64,000 nt of DNA from contig NZ_JASZYE010000006.1 of the NCBI RefSeq assembly GCF_030317145.1, positions 62,001-126,000 on the forward strand, given 5' to 3'. Numbering within the stretch: position 1 is the stretch's first letter; the number at the start of each line of letters is the position of its first letter. This DNA is from Variovorax flavidus (GTDB lineage Bacteria; Pseudomonadota; Gammaproteobacteria; Burkholderiales; Burkholderiaceae_C). The notes beneath the pieces were generated by a model that saw only the letters and a program-made list of their open reading frames with translations, did not search any database and was not told the origin of the DNA. Of the stretch, positions 44,588 through 52,432 are shown piece by piece. A program made the position numbers and the translations under genes.

Positions 44588-45616
44588 TCAGGATGAAAAG
44601 GGTGACGATTCAGTGGCGCCGGTCCAGGAGCGGCTGATGCCAAGGGCGCAGAAGATGCCCGAGGTCGCGGAGGCGAACACCACCGCATTGCCGGTGCCGA
44701 CGGCATCCGGCTCGGCAAAGCGCTGCAGGAAGTTCGCGAAAGGGTCGCAGCAGAAGACGTGGCCGACCTCGCCGATGTTCCGGCTGTGCAGCTTGTGCGG
44801 CGGCAGGCCGAGCAGTTCCATCACGCGCTGGAACGCCGACAGGTTGGCGTTCATCGGCAGCACGGCGTCCACGTCCTCGGCCTGCCATCCCGATTCGTCC
44901 ATCACCTGCGCCATCATCTGGTGTGCAAGCAACGGATACCTGAGCACGTAGCGCTTGCCCAGTTCGGCGCTCTTGGCCGTGCCGCGGTAGTAGCGGCTGT
45001 CGATCGAGTAGACGATGCGCCCGATCCGGTTCAGCGGATTGTTGCGGCGGATGAGCAGCGCCAGTGCGCCATCGCTCTGGATCGCGTAGGCGCCGACATT
45101 CCTGAACGGCTCGCCGAAGACCTTGTCGGCGCCGACGATCAGCACGTTCTCCAGAGTCCGGTGCCGCCACATCAGGGTCCGGATCAGGCGGATCGCGCAC
45201 ACGATCGATGCGCAGTTCTGCTGGGAGATCGAATAGCCGATGGCGTTGCGCATGCCGAAGCGCTTCATGAGCACGGCGGGGATGCTCGCCGGCGCCGCCA
45301 TCGTGCTCATCGTGCCGGCATGGCAGAAGATGACCAGGTCGATGTCGCCCGGCGCGAAGCCGCCAGCGTCCAGCAGCTTCTGGACGCCCGCGCAGCTCAA
45401 GCCTTCGACGTCGAGGTCCGGCGCCACGTGGTAGTTCGCCATGCCGAAGGCGACCATCGACGGCAGCAGCTGGCGTGCGGCCGGCCCTGCCTCGGCCGCC
45501 CATTCGTCGATGCGCTTCCTGATCGGCGGCAGATAGCTGGCGCCGGCCGCGATGCCGAACTGCGGAATCTCCGAAGGGTCGACAGGCTTCAGGCCGTTCG
45601 TGTCAGGACGCAGCAT
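44588..45616 (-). CDS. KASIII-like (thiolase fold) protein D, with active-site Cys
   Basis: A 342-residue 3-oxoacyl-ACP synthase III-like protein. The nucleophile is Cys135 in SISQQNCAS. The His of FabH (HQAN) is replaced: the matching segment reads PMNANLS (254-260), and the FabH GNTSAA segment reads GHVFCCDP (285-292). The His and Asp of this GHxFxxDP motif could form a different triad, as in acyltransferase members of the family (CerJ/ChlB3 type). It overlaps protein C by 28 bases. Role: acyl transfer or condensation on the ACP of this operon, inferred. Confidence 0.82.
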   Translation of the reverse strand: MLRPDTNGLKPVDPSEIPQFGIAAGASYLPPIRKRIDEWAAEAGPAARQLLPSMVAFGMANYHVAPDLDVEGLSCAGVQKLLDAGGFAPGDIDLVIFCHAGTMSTMAAPASIPAVLMKRFGMRNAIGYSISQQNCASIVCAIRLIRTLMWRHRTLENVLIVGADKVFGEPFRNVGAYAIQSDGALALLIRRNNPLNRIGRIVYSIDSRYYRGTAKSAELGKRYVLRYPLLAHQMMAQVMDESGWQAEDVDAVLPMNANLSAFQRVMELLGLPPHKLHSRNIGEVGHVFCCDPFANFLQRFAEPDAVGTGNAVVFASATSGIFCALGISRSWTGATESSPFSS

Positions 45617-46557
45617 GCGAACTCTCCGTTGTTGCCAGTGCACCAGGCCAGGACCGGGCGATCGATGTCGAGTTGGCTTTCGAGCCCGGACAGGCGCACG
45701 AGCAGATCGGCGGATGCAATGTGCGCGGCGCGGAATCCGGCAGGCTTCTCGTGCCGCCGCGTGCCCAGTCCGGCCAGTGCATGGACCTTGCGCTCCAGGG
45801 TGGCGTCGGGGCACACCGGGACCACTGCCGCCAGCTCGTCGCCTCCAAGGCCCAGCGCATCCATGCAGCCCGCGATGCGGTCTGCGCAGAAGGCGGCAAA
45901 GGCATCCACCTCAGCCTCGGGCCAGCGTTGATGCGCCTGGACGTCGGTGGCGAAATGGTGAACGGCAATCTGATGCAATTGCCAACCGCCCCGTTTCTCG
46001 CGGCCGACGACCACTGCGGCCGCCACGTCGCGCCATCGCATCCGATGGGCCTGATGGGGCGCCGGGCCGAAGAGCAGTTTGTCGGTCGCGACCACGAGCA
46101 CGTTCTGTGCTGCCTCCGGTCCGTGAATCAGCGCAGCGGCGAGGTCCAGCGCGATCGGCACACCGGTGTTGTGCGCCTGCGAGACCGAGAACGGGAAGGC
46201 ACGGTGCAACCCCAGTTCGAACTGCAGGCGGCCCACGCTGGAGTCTGTCGGTTGTTCGTCCGGCGCTGCGTGGCAATAGGCGATGCCACCGATCGTCTCC
46301 CTGTCGATCGCGGCCAGCGCATGCGCCGAAACCTGCAGCGCCAGTTCCACCGCGCTGTGCTCGCCGGATCGCTTCCGCGCCAGCGGAATCACCGCGGCTG
46401 GATAGCGCATGGACGACTCGGACAACAGCCGGCGAACGACGCTGGGCACATCGAAGCCGTCAGCCAGGTTCGCGCGCCGGGTGATAAGGGCACGGCGCAA
46501 GCCCATGCATCGGTCGATGCGGCCTTCGTGCGAGACGATGGGAGAGAGGTAAGCCAT
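45589..46557 (-). CDS. KASIII-like protein C, active-site Cys missing
   Basis: A 322-residue thiolase-fold protein. The segment LELGLHRAFPFSVSQAHNTGVPIALDLA aligns with the FabH nucleophile loop, but where FabH has ACAGF it reads AHNTG, so no Cys is present. The C-terminal half lacks the GHxFxxDP motif seen in A, B and D. It may be a non-catalytic partner of an active paralogue, like chain-length factors. The start ATG 46557 is 12 bases after gene B. Confidence 0.78.
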   Translation of the reverse strand: MAYLSPIVSHEGRIDRCMGLRRALITRRANLADGFDVPSVVRRLLSESSMRYPAAVIPLARKRSGEHSAVELALQVSAHALAAIDRETIGGIAYCHAAPDEQPTDSSVGRLQFELGLHRAFPFSVSQAHNTGVPIALDLAAALIHGPEAAQNVLVVATDKLLFGPAPHQAHRMRWRDVAAAVVVGREKRGGWQLHQIAVHHFATDVQAHQRWPEAEVDAFAAFCADRIAGCMDALGLGGDELAAVVPVCPDATLERKVHALAGLGTRRHEKPAGFRAAHIASADLLVRLSGLESQLDIDRPVLAWCTGNNGEFACCVLTRTA

Positions 46558-46569
46558 GACGTGTGCAGT

Positions 46570-47463
46570 TCAGGCGTCGAGGGTCGGCAGGCGCGCACCG
46601 CTCAGCGGGGCCATCCGGCGCGGCATGTCGGACCGCACTTCGACGTCGGAGAGGGTGTAGTAGCCGGCAAAGCCGACCGCCCCGGCCAGCACGCGGCAGC
46701 CGGCGGAGGCGTCGACCGCCCCATCGGCGTTGAGCCAGCGGACCAATCCGATCCAGGGATCGGCGCCGAAGCAGTGCCCCCATTGCTCGTAGAAATTGGG
46801 CATCAGCGCCTCCTGGCCCACCACCCGCTGCGCCGTGGCATACAACGGCGGACGGCTGAACGGCATGAAGACCGGCACGGCGGCGCCGCGCTCGACGTTG
46901 CGCTTGCGCAGCGCGATCAGCAGTTCGCCGTAGGCGCTGTTGGCAAACGGCCCGCCGCATTCCGGCGGTTCCGCGCCTGCGGGCAGATCGAACAGGAGGC
47001 TGGTGAGGCCGAATCCGGAGCGGCCGACCACGGGATGCTCAAGCATCCAATCCAGTTGGTGCAAATCGACATCCACCAGCAGCAGCGCCACCCGGCGCAC
47101 CGCGGTGTGCCGCATCAAGTGCCGCAGCGCGTAGCCCCAGCCGGCGCACTGGTAGGCGTTGAGGATGCCTCGCGGCCGGTGGCCCGAATACGTCTCGACG
47201 GCCGACACGAACCGTTCCACCGCGGGAGACGAACTCGTGAAGTTCGGGCCGAGGATGCTTGACGCGACCACCACCGTTTCCGGCACGAAGCCGGCCGTGG
47301 CGCAGGCGTCGTGGAGTTGCTCGCCGGCAAGCTGGCCGGCCAGCGCGGCACGCTCCAGCCAATCGCCCTGCTCGCCCGCGAAAGGTGGCTCGGCACGCCA
47401 GTGCCACACGCCGCAAAGCTGCGGCACGGCGGACCGATCCGACGCGGATGCAACGGGGCTCAT
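46570..47463 (-). CDS. KASIII-like protein B (tandem paralogue of A)
   Basis: A 297-residue protein of unknown exact function. Cys106 in LNAYQCAGWGYALR fits the KASIII nucleophile, and GHCFGADPWIGL (229-240) is shared with protein A. It lacks the conventional FabH His/Asn motifs. Its ATG at 47463 overlaps the stop of gene A (ATGA). Similar length, same Cys position and shared motifs show that A and B came from a tandem duplication followed by strong divergence. Confidence 0.78.
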   Translation of the reverse strand: MSPVASASDRSAVPQLCGVWHWRAEPPFAGEQGDWLERAALAGQLAGEQLHDACATAGFVPETVVVASSILGPNFTSSSPAVERFVSAVETYSGHRPRGILNAYQCAGWGYALRHLMRHTAVRRVALLLVDVDLHQLDWMLEHPVVGRSGFGLTSLLFDLPAGAEPPECGGPFANSAYGELLIALRKRNVERGAAVPVFMPFSRPPLYATAQRVVGQEALMPNFYEQWGHCFGADPWIGLVRWLNADGAVDASAGCRVLAGAVGFAGYYTLSDVEVRSDMPRRMAPLSGARLPTLDA

Positions 47464-48332
47464 GATGACTGCCCTTCGCACATGGGCGCCTCGCGAAGTT
47501 CCACCGAGGTCCAGGGCCCGACCTCCACGCTGCCGATCGCGTAGTAGCCGCTGAAGGCGAAGGAGCCGAGCACGACTCGCTCCGCCGCTGCCGGCGCCTG
47601 CACGCGCAGCCGTTCAAGGAGGCCGATCCACGGGTCCGCGCCGAAGCAGTGGCCATGGTCGGCATGCAGGTTGGGCGCCATGCGGTCACCAATGGAACGC
47701 CTGGCGATGCCGTCAAGACCTTCAGGCATGAACGGCAGGAAGGTGGTCGCGGGGCCGGTCGCCTTGCGGCGCGCACGCAGCGCGTGCAGCATGTCGGTAA
47801 AGCCATGGTTCGGAAGCGGCCCATCGCAGTCCGGCGGCACCATTCCCGGCGGAAGCTCCAGCGCGACGGTGGTGACGCCGTAGCCGATCCTTCCGAGGTT
47901 GACTTCGTATTCCCCGGAGAAGAGTTCGTGCAGGTCCGCATCCAGGATCGTGAGGGTCAGCCAGCGGCAATCCGTGTGTTGCGCCGCAAAGCGGATCGCA
48001 TAACCCCAGCCCGCGCATTGGTAGGCCTGCAGCAGCCCCGCAGGCCGTTGCCCGCTGCGTGCTGTCACCGCATCGAAGAAGCTTTGCCGGGGCTCGTCCC
48101 ATCCGGTCGCCACCTTGCTCAACATCGAGGTGCAGATCAGGTGCAGGCGAGCGCCGTCGTGCAAGGCTTCGGCCACGCGCGCGGCCTGGCTGCCGACTTC
48201 GTCCCGCAGCCAGGCGTGGCGATCCGCGAAAGAGGCCTCGGCGCCCAGCAAGGGCGCAGCGATGGGGGCGTGCACGATGGCACGCACCTTCGCCAGAGGG
48301 CGGCCAACCGCCGCAGAAGCGGGTTCGCTCAT
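47460..48332 (-). CDS. KASIII-like protein A
   Basis: A 290-residue thiolase-fold protein. Cys106 lies in LLQAYQCAGWGYAIR and GHCFGADPWIGLLERL at 227-242 matches protein B. No signal peptide or membrane segment is visible. The ATG at 48332 overlaps the preceding gene by 4 bases. I expect ACP-dependent acyl transfer or condensation, but the divergence from FabH leaves the reaction open. Confidence 0.78.
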   Translation of the reverse strand: MSEPASAAVGRPLAKVRAIVHAPIAAPLLGAEASFADRHAWLRDEVGSQAARVAEALHDGARLHLICTSMLSKVATGWDEPRQSFFDAVTARSGQRPAGLLQAYQCAGWGYAIRFAAQHTDCRWLTLTILDADLHELFSGEYEVNLGRIGYGVTTVALELPPGMVPPDCDGPLPNHGFTDMLHALRARRKATGPATTFLPFMPEGLDGIARRSIGDRMAPNLHADHGHCFGADPWIGLLERLRVQAPAAAERVVLGSFAFSGYYAIGSVEVGPWTSVELREAPMCEGQSS

Positions 48333-48919
48333 ACCGCCGATGCCTCGCAGAGCGAGTGCATGCGCAACCCGTCCAGGCGCTGCATGAATGAACACTCCGC
48401 GACGAAACGTGAGAAGGCCGCCAGCCCGGACCCGGGCTCGGATGGCGCCAGCAGCGCAACCGACAGCGCGTTGCGTCCGCGCTCGATGCCATCGGCCCGG
48501 AGATCGTGATGGATCACTGCCACGTTGCGGCGCCCGGATGCGAGCACGATCGGCAATGCGTCCGCCGGCCAGTGCACCAGGACCACATCGGCCGACAGCA
48601 GGCCGGCCGGCAGTTGCACGTTGAAGTCCGGCCCGTAGGTGCGGATCAGCACGCAGCTCAAGTCCGGCACATGGGTTCGCAGATCCCGCACGATGTCCGC
48701 CAGCATCGTATTGCGCTCGCTCAGCGACATCAGCACGGGCGCCTCGCCGCGATGCTCGAACTCGGCAACGTGGGCGTATTCCTCGGCCCGGCCTATCGGC
48801 ACGCATTGCAGTTCGGCCTCGTGGTAACTGCCGGCGAAAGGCGAACGCACGTAGACGCCGCCGGCGCACCAGCCGCTCAGCGGGCCCAGGCCGGCCAGAT
48901 GGCTCGCCATCCCGCTCAT
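48329..48919 (-). CDS. Unknown protein of the biosynthetic operon (196 aa)
   Basis: A 196-residue protein I cannot assign. It has no signal peptide or membrane helix, a Gly/Trp-rich start (LGPLSGWCAGGVYVRSPFAGSYHEAELQ) and hydrophobic strands (VVLVHWPADALPIVLASG, NVAVIHHDL). It is coupled by 4-base overlaps to the PLP decarboxylase gene before it and KASIII-like gene A after it, so its product must be needed with them. It might be a further, degenerate thiolase-like half or a tailoring protein. Confidence 0.72.
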   Translation of the reverse strand: MSGMASHLAGLGPLSGWCAGGVYVRSPFAGSYHEAELQCVPIGRAEEYAHVAEFEHRGEAPVLMSLSERNTMLADIVRDLRTHVPDLSCVLIRTYGPDFNVQLPAGLLSADVVLVHWPADALPIVLASGRRNVAVIHHDLRADGIERGRNALSVALLAPSEPGSGLAAFSRFVAECSFMQRLDGLRMHSLCEASAV

Positions 48920-50085
48920 GCCGCGATGTAGCGCCGGGCCTGGCGCAGACTGAGAAATCCGGTCGGCGAATAGCTGTGGTACGCGCCGCAGTGGTCGAAC
49001 ACCAGCATGTCGCCGGGGTTCGGCAGGGCCGAGGCCGGCAGGCTGCCGATGACGTCCGCCGGGCTGCAACTGCTGCCGACCACCTTGAAGGGCTGCGTGC
49101 CAGTCGCCGCCTGCACGGGGCCGTCCGACAGCCGCACCAACGCGGGCTCACGCCGGCGCTTCACGAAATGCTCCGTCTGCGCGAGGCTGAAGCATTGGGC
49201 CAGGCCGCCATCGCACACGACGATGGGGCCGTCGCGCAGCTCCTTGGTCGCTACCACGCGAGTCGCGAAGTGGCCTGCGCGCGAGAAGATCGAGCGTCCG
49301 GCTTCGTGCAGCACACGCACCTGCGCTTGCAACGGCTTCAGGCTTTCGCGATAGCCGGCGAAGTCGGGGCCGGTCTGGCGCCAGTCGCCGCCGAGACCGG
49401 CGCCGATCAGGGCCAGTTCGAGATTCACCGCGGGATAGCGGCCGACATCGGCGACGAGCGCACTCAGGCGCTGCGCGATCTTCGTGCCACTGCGGGCAAA
49501 ACTGTGCGAACCCGCGAAGACATGCAACCCGATGACCTTGAGCTTCGACCCGCCATCGGACAGCCGCGCCAACTCGCGGTGAAGCTCCATCACCTCCATG
49601 CCGAAGTGATCCGCCGCCGGGCCTTGCTGCTCGAGCAGGCTGGCCGCGTTGACGCGCAGCACGATGCCCAGCGGCACGCGATGCGCCGCCTTCGGCTCTT
49701 CGAGGACTTGCTCGATCAGGCGGATCTGATGCGGGCTGTCCGCCACCAGCGTGGCGCGACAGGCGACAGCAGCGGCAGCGAGCTGGCGGTCCATGGCCGG
49801 TGTGTTGACGAAGCGCGGGACGCTCATCCGGCCCATCGTGAGGTTCAGCTCGCCGAGGGACGCGATCTCGATCCCGCCGGTGAGCGCGTGGCTGCAGCGC
49901 ACCAGCAGATCGAGCAGCGGACAGGCCTTGACGGAAGCGACGACCTCGGTGCCCAGTTCCCGCTGCAACGCGGCAAGGTCGTCCATCAGCACCGCCGGGT
50001 CGAAGAGATAGCACGGGGTTTCGAGCCGGGCCAGCGCGGCCGGGTCCGAGATGTTCAGCGCGGAAGCTGCCAGGTCAGGCGTCAT
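48916..50085 (-). CDS. Type III PLP-dependent decarboxylase (LysA/ornithine decarboxylase-like)
   Basis: A 389-residue alanine-racemase-fold decarboxylase. PLP Lys53 lies in VVASVKACPLLDLL; GLHVFAGSHSF and ALIGAGLGGDW line the cofactor phosphate. The dimer-interface loop reads SSCSPADVIG, where diaminopimelate decarboxylase has CESGD. This variant resembles the exosortase A-associated decarboxylases. It overlaps the ACP gene by 4 bases, which suggests that it decarboxylates an amino acid bound to the carrier or makes the amine to be loaded. Confidence 0.88.
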   Translation of the reverse strand: MTPDLAASALNISDPAALARLETPCYLFDPAVLMDDLAALQRELGTEVVASVKACPLLDLLVRCSHALTGGIEIASLGELNLTMGRMSVPRFVNTPAMDRQLAAAAVACRATLVADSPHQIRLIEQVLEEPKAAHRVPLGIVLRVNAASLLEQQGPAADHFGMEVMELHRELARLSDGGSKLKVIGLHVFAGSHSFARSGTKIAQRLSALVADVGRYPAVNLELALIGAGLGGDWRQTGPDFAGYRESLKPLQAQVRVLHEAGRSIFSRAGHFATRVVATKELRDGPIVVCDGGLAQCFSLAQTEHFVKRRREPALVRLSDGPVQAATGTQPFKVVGSSCSPADVIGSLPASALPNPGDMLVFDHCGAYHSYSPTGFLSLRQARRYIAA

Positions 50086-50342
50086 CGCTTCTGCCCGCCA
50101 CCCTGGAGCGCCAGGGCGCGGAACTGCGAATCGATGTCGCGCAGGGTCGTGTATTGATTCAGGTCGATCGCCTCCGGGTCGATGGCGGTGCCGTAGATCT
50201 GGTCACAGATCATGATGAGCTCGACCACGCGCATCGAGTCGAAGCCCAGTTCGCCGATGGCCACATCCGGGTCGATGGTGTCGCGCTCCATCGTCTTCAT
50301 GACGTGGTCGGTGAGTTGGCTGAGAGTGTCTTTGTCGATCAT
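50082..50342 (-). CDS. Acyl carrier protein 2
   Basis: An 86-residue carrier protein. The phosphopantetheine Ser is in the GFDSMRVVELIM motif near residue 36. It has the four-helix acidic pattern of ACPs. It lies between the ABC-2 permease (42-base gap, the largest in the operon) and the decarboxylase gene (4-base overlap). Probable role: carrying the amino-acid or acyl starter activated by the AMP ligase. Confidence 0.9.
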   Translation of the reverse strand: MIDKDTLSQLTDHVMKTMERDTIDPDVAIGELGFDSMRVVELIMICDQIYGTAIDPEAIDLNQYTTLRDIDSQFRALALQGGGQKR

Positions 50343-50384
50343 TGTTGTGAGTCCCTTGAGGTAGAAACAGGTCGCGGCTGCCGG

Positions 50385-51494
50385 CTACTGCTCGTGCCAG
50401 CGGAAGCTGATGGCCGCAATGAGCGCGAACAGCCCGGTCCAGCCGGCCATCTCGGCCAGGCTGCGCAGGTGCGGGTCGAATCCGTCGCCCTGGATGAACA
50501 CGTGGCGCAGCACATCCACCAGCAGCGCCGGCGGCAGGTGCGCCATCACTGCGTTCACGGCGGGCGGCATCGCATTCATGGGCATGGTCAGGTCGCACAG
50601 GAACAGCAGCGCGATGTAGAACAGGCCGGTGATGAAGGTGGCGGCGGAAAGCGTCGCGATGCGTGCGCCCATGGCGGTGCCGAGCGCCAGAAGCATGCAG
50701 CCGCCGAAGAGCATCACCGCGCTGCCTCGCAGCACCTGGCCCACGCCGAGCGACAACGGAACGTCGAACAGCCAGTGCGCCCCGGCGACCAGCGCGACGG
50801 AGGCCAGCAACAGCAGCAGCAGGCGCGAAAGCAGCATGCCCAGCAGGAAGGTGGATGCATGGACCGGCATGCACGCGAGCATCTTGAAACCGTTGCGCTC
50901 GCGGCGATAGGCCAGCGAGTTGCATATGGAGTTCATGCCGGCGGACAGCATCGCCATGACCATCGTGCCGGTCAGGATGTAGTGGACGAAGGACAGCGCG
51001 GGGAGCGCGCCGCGCGGGTCATCCCTCACCTCCACCAACGGAGGCTGCCCGCGCACGTCGGCCTCGAACTTGAGCGTGAGCGCGCGCATGACGCGGACGA
51101 CGAGCTGGGCGGGCAGCCCGTCCTGCGCGAAGGTGACGTCGACCGGGATCGGACGGCCCTGCTCGATGTAGTGGCCGAAGCCGTCGGGAATGGTGACCCT
51201 CGACGCACCGTCGGCCACCGGAGCCTCTTCCCTGGCGACGCGCAGCTCGGCCGGGATCGACTCGCTTGCCGAAAAGGTGCGGCGGATCTCGTCGATGTAG
51301 CGCCCGGAGAGCGCGGTGCCGTCCAGGTCCACGATTTCGACGGTCTGCTGCGGAAGGTTTCCTTCGCGCCCGAACGCGAACAGCATCATGAACATGAAGA
51401 AGAACGGGAACAGGAAGATCCAGAACAAGGCGGACGAATCTCTGGCGAGGATCCTCAGTTCGTTGACCACCAGACGGGGAAGCTTCCAGCCCAT
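50385..51494 (-). CDS. ABC-2 type exporter permease
   Basis: A 369-residue permease with an N-terminal membrane helix (SSALFWIFLFPFFFMFMML), an extracytoplasmic domain of about 150 residues, and five more helices from about residue 190. This is the ABC-2/YhgE-like layout used for export of drugs, lipids and polysaccharides. Its ATG overlaps the ATPase stop by one base (TGATG). It probably exports the pathway product or an intermediate through the inner membrane. Confidence 0.87.
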   Translation of the reverse strand: MGWKLPRLVVNELRILARDSSALFWIFLFPFFFMFMMLFAFGREGNLPQQTVEIVDLDGTALSGRYIDEIRRTFSASESIPAELRVAREEAPVADGASRVTIPDGFGHYIEQGRPIPVDVTFAQDGLPAQLVVRVMRALTLKFEADVRGQPPLVEVRDDPRGALPALSFVHYILTGTMVMAMLSAGMNSICNSLAYRRERNGFKMLACMPVHASTFLLGMLLSRLLLLLLASVALVAGAHWLFDVPLSLGVGQVLRGSAVMLFGGCMLLALGTAMGARIATLSAATFITGLFYIALLFLCDLTMPMNAMPPAVNAVMAHLPPALLVDVLRHVFIQGDGFDPHLRSLAEMAGWTGLFALIAAISFRWHEQ

Positions 51495-52432
51495 CACGCC
51501 CCCTTGGCGCAATGGCGCAACAGATCGGCGAGGGTGCCCCGCCCGACATCGACGGCCAATGCGTCGGGATGGTCCATGAGCGCGTTCGCGATCTCGGCCA
51601 GCGAGGTCGACGACGCCAGGCTCAGGTTCTGCTGCTCGACCACAGGGGCTCGCTCCAGGGTGAAGTGGCCTTGCAGATCGAGTGCCAGATCCTGCGCGCT
51701 CTGTTCGTCCTTGCACTGCACCGTCAACCGGAACGCACCGACCAGATCGCGGCACAAGACCTCGGTCGCCTCGTGGCGCACGATGCCCTCGCGGCTCAAC
51801 CAGGCGGTGTGCGTGGCCAGCGCCAGTTCCTCGACGGTATGGCAGCACATCACGACGGTGGTGTCGCACATCTCGCCCAGCAGCGCACGAAGGCTGTGTG
51901 CGAAGCGAGGGTCCAGGCCGGTGAACGGCTCGTCGAGGAACAGGATGCGCGGCTCGTGCGCCAACGCGAGGAACAGCTCGACCCGCTGCGTCTCGCCGCG
52001 CGACAGGAATTCGTACAGCCGCGGGGCCAGCGCGGGAATGCCCAGCGCGTCCAGCACGCGCTCCGAGGTCCGACGATACAGGCTGCGATGCAGCGCCACC
52101 ATTTCGCCCACACGCGGACGGCCCGGAAAGAACGCCCGCTGGAGTTGCACACCCAGTTGCCGGCGCAACGCCGGGCGACGCTGCCACCGGTCGAGCGCGA
52201 TGCCGAGCATGTCGCCGTCCGTCGCCGTCGTGGCGCGCAGGCCGAGGATGGCTTCCATCAGGCTGGTCTTGCCGACGCCGTTGCGGCCGATGATGGCGAC
52301 CTTCTCGCCGGCTCTGATCTGCCAGTCGTTCACTTGCAGGTCGCACTCCGGCAGCGGGACCACGAGGCGGCGCAGGTGCAGCGCGCAGACGCCTTTGGAG
52401 TCGGCTGACACGGGAATGGTCGCCGTGCTCAC
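51494..52432 (-). CDS. ABC exporter ATP-binding protein (partner of ABC-2 permease)
   Basis: A 312-residue ATPase. Walker A is GRNGVGKTS and Walker B ILFLDEPFTGLDP. The signature is unusual, LSRGETQR in place of LSGGQ. The start is GTG at 52432, overlapping the AMP-ligase stop (GTGA). A C-terminal domain of about 90 residues follows the cassette, as in drug and lipid exporters of the DrrA/NatA kind. Confidence 0.87.
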   Translation of the reverse strand: MSTATIPVSADSKGVCALHLRRLVVPLPECDLQVNDWQIRAGEKVAIIGRNGVGKTSLMEAILGLRATTATDGDMLGIALDRWQRRPALRRQLGVQLQRAFFPGRPRVGEMVALHRSLYRRTSERVLDALGIPALAPRLYEFLSRGETQRVELFLALAHEPRILFLDEPFTGLDPRFAHSLRALLGEMCDTTVVMCCHTVEELALATHTAWLSREGIVRHEATEVLCRDLVGAFRLTVQCKDEQSAQDLALDLQGHFTLERAPVVEQQNLSLASSTSLAEIANALMDHPDALAVDVGRGTLADLLRHCAKGA

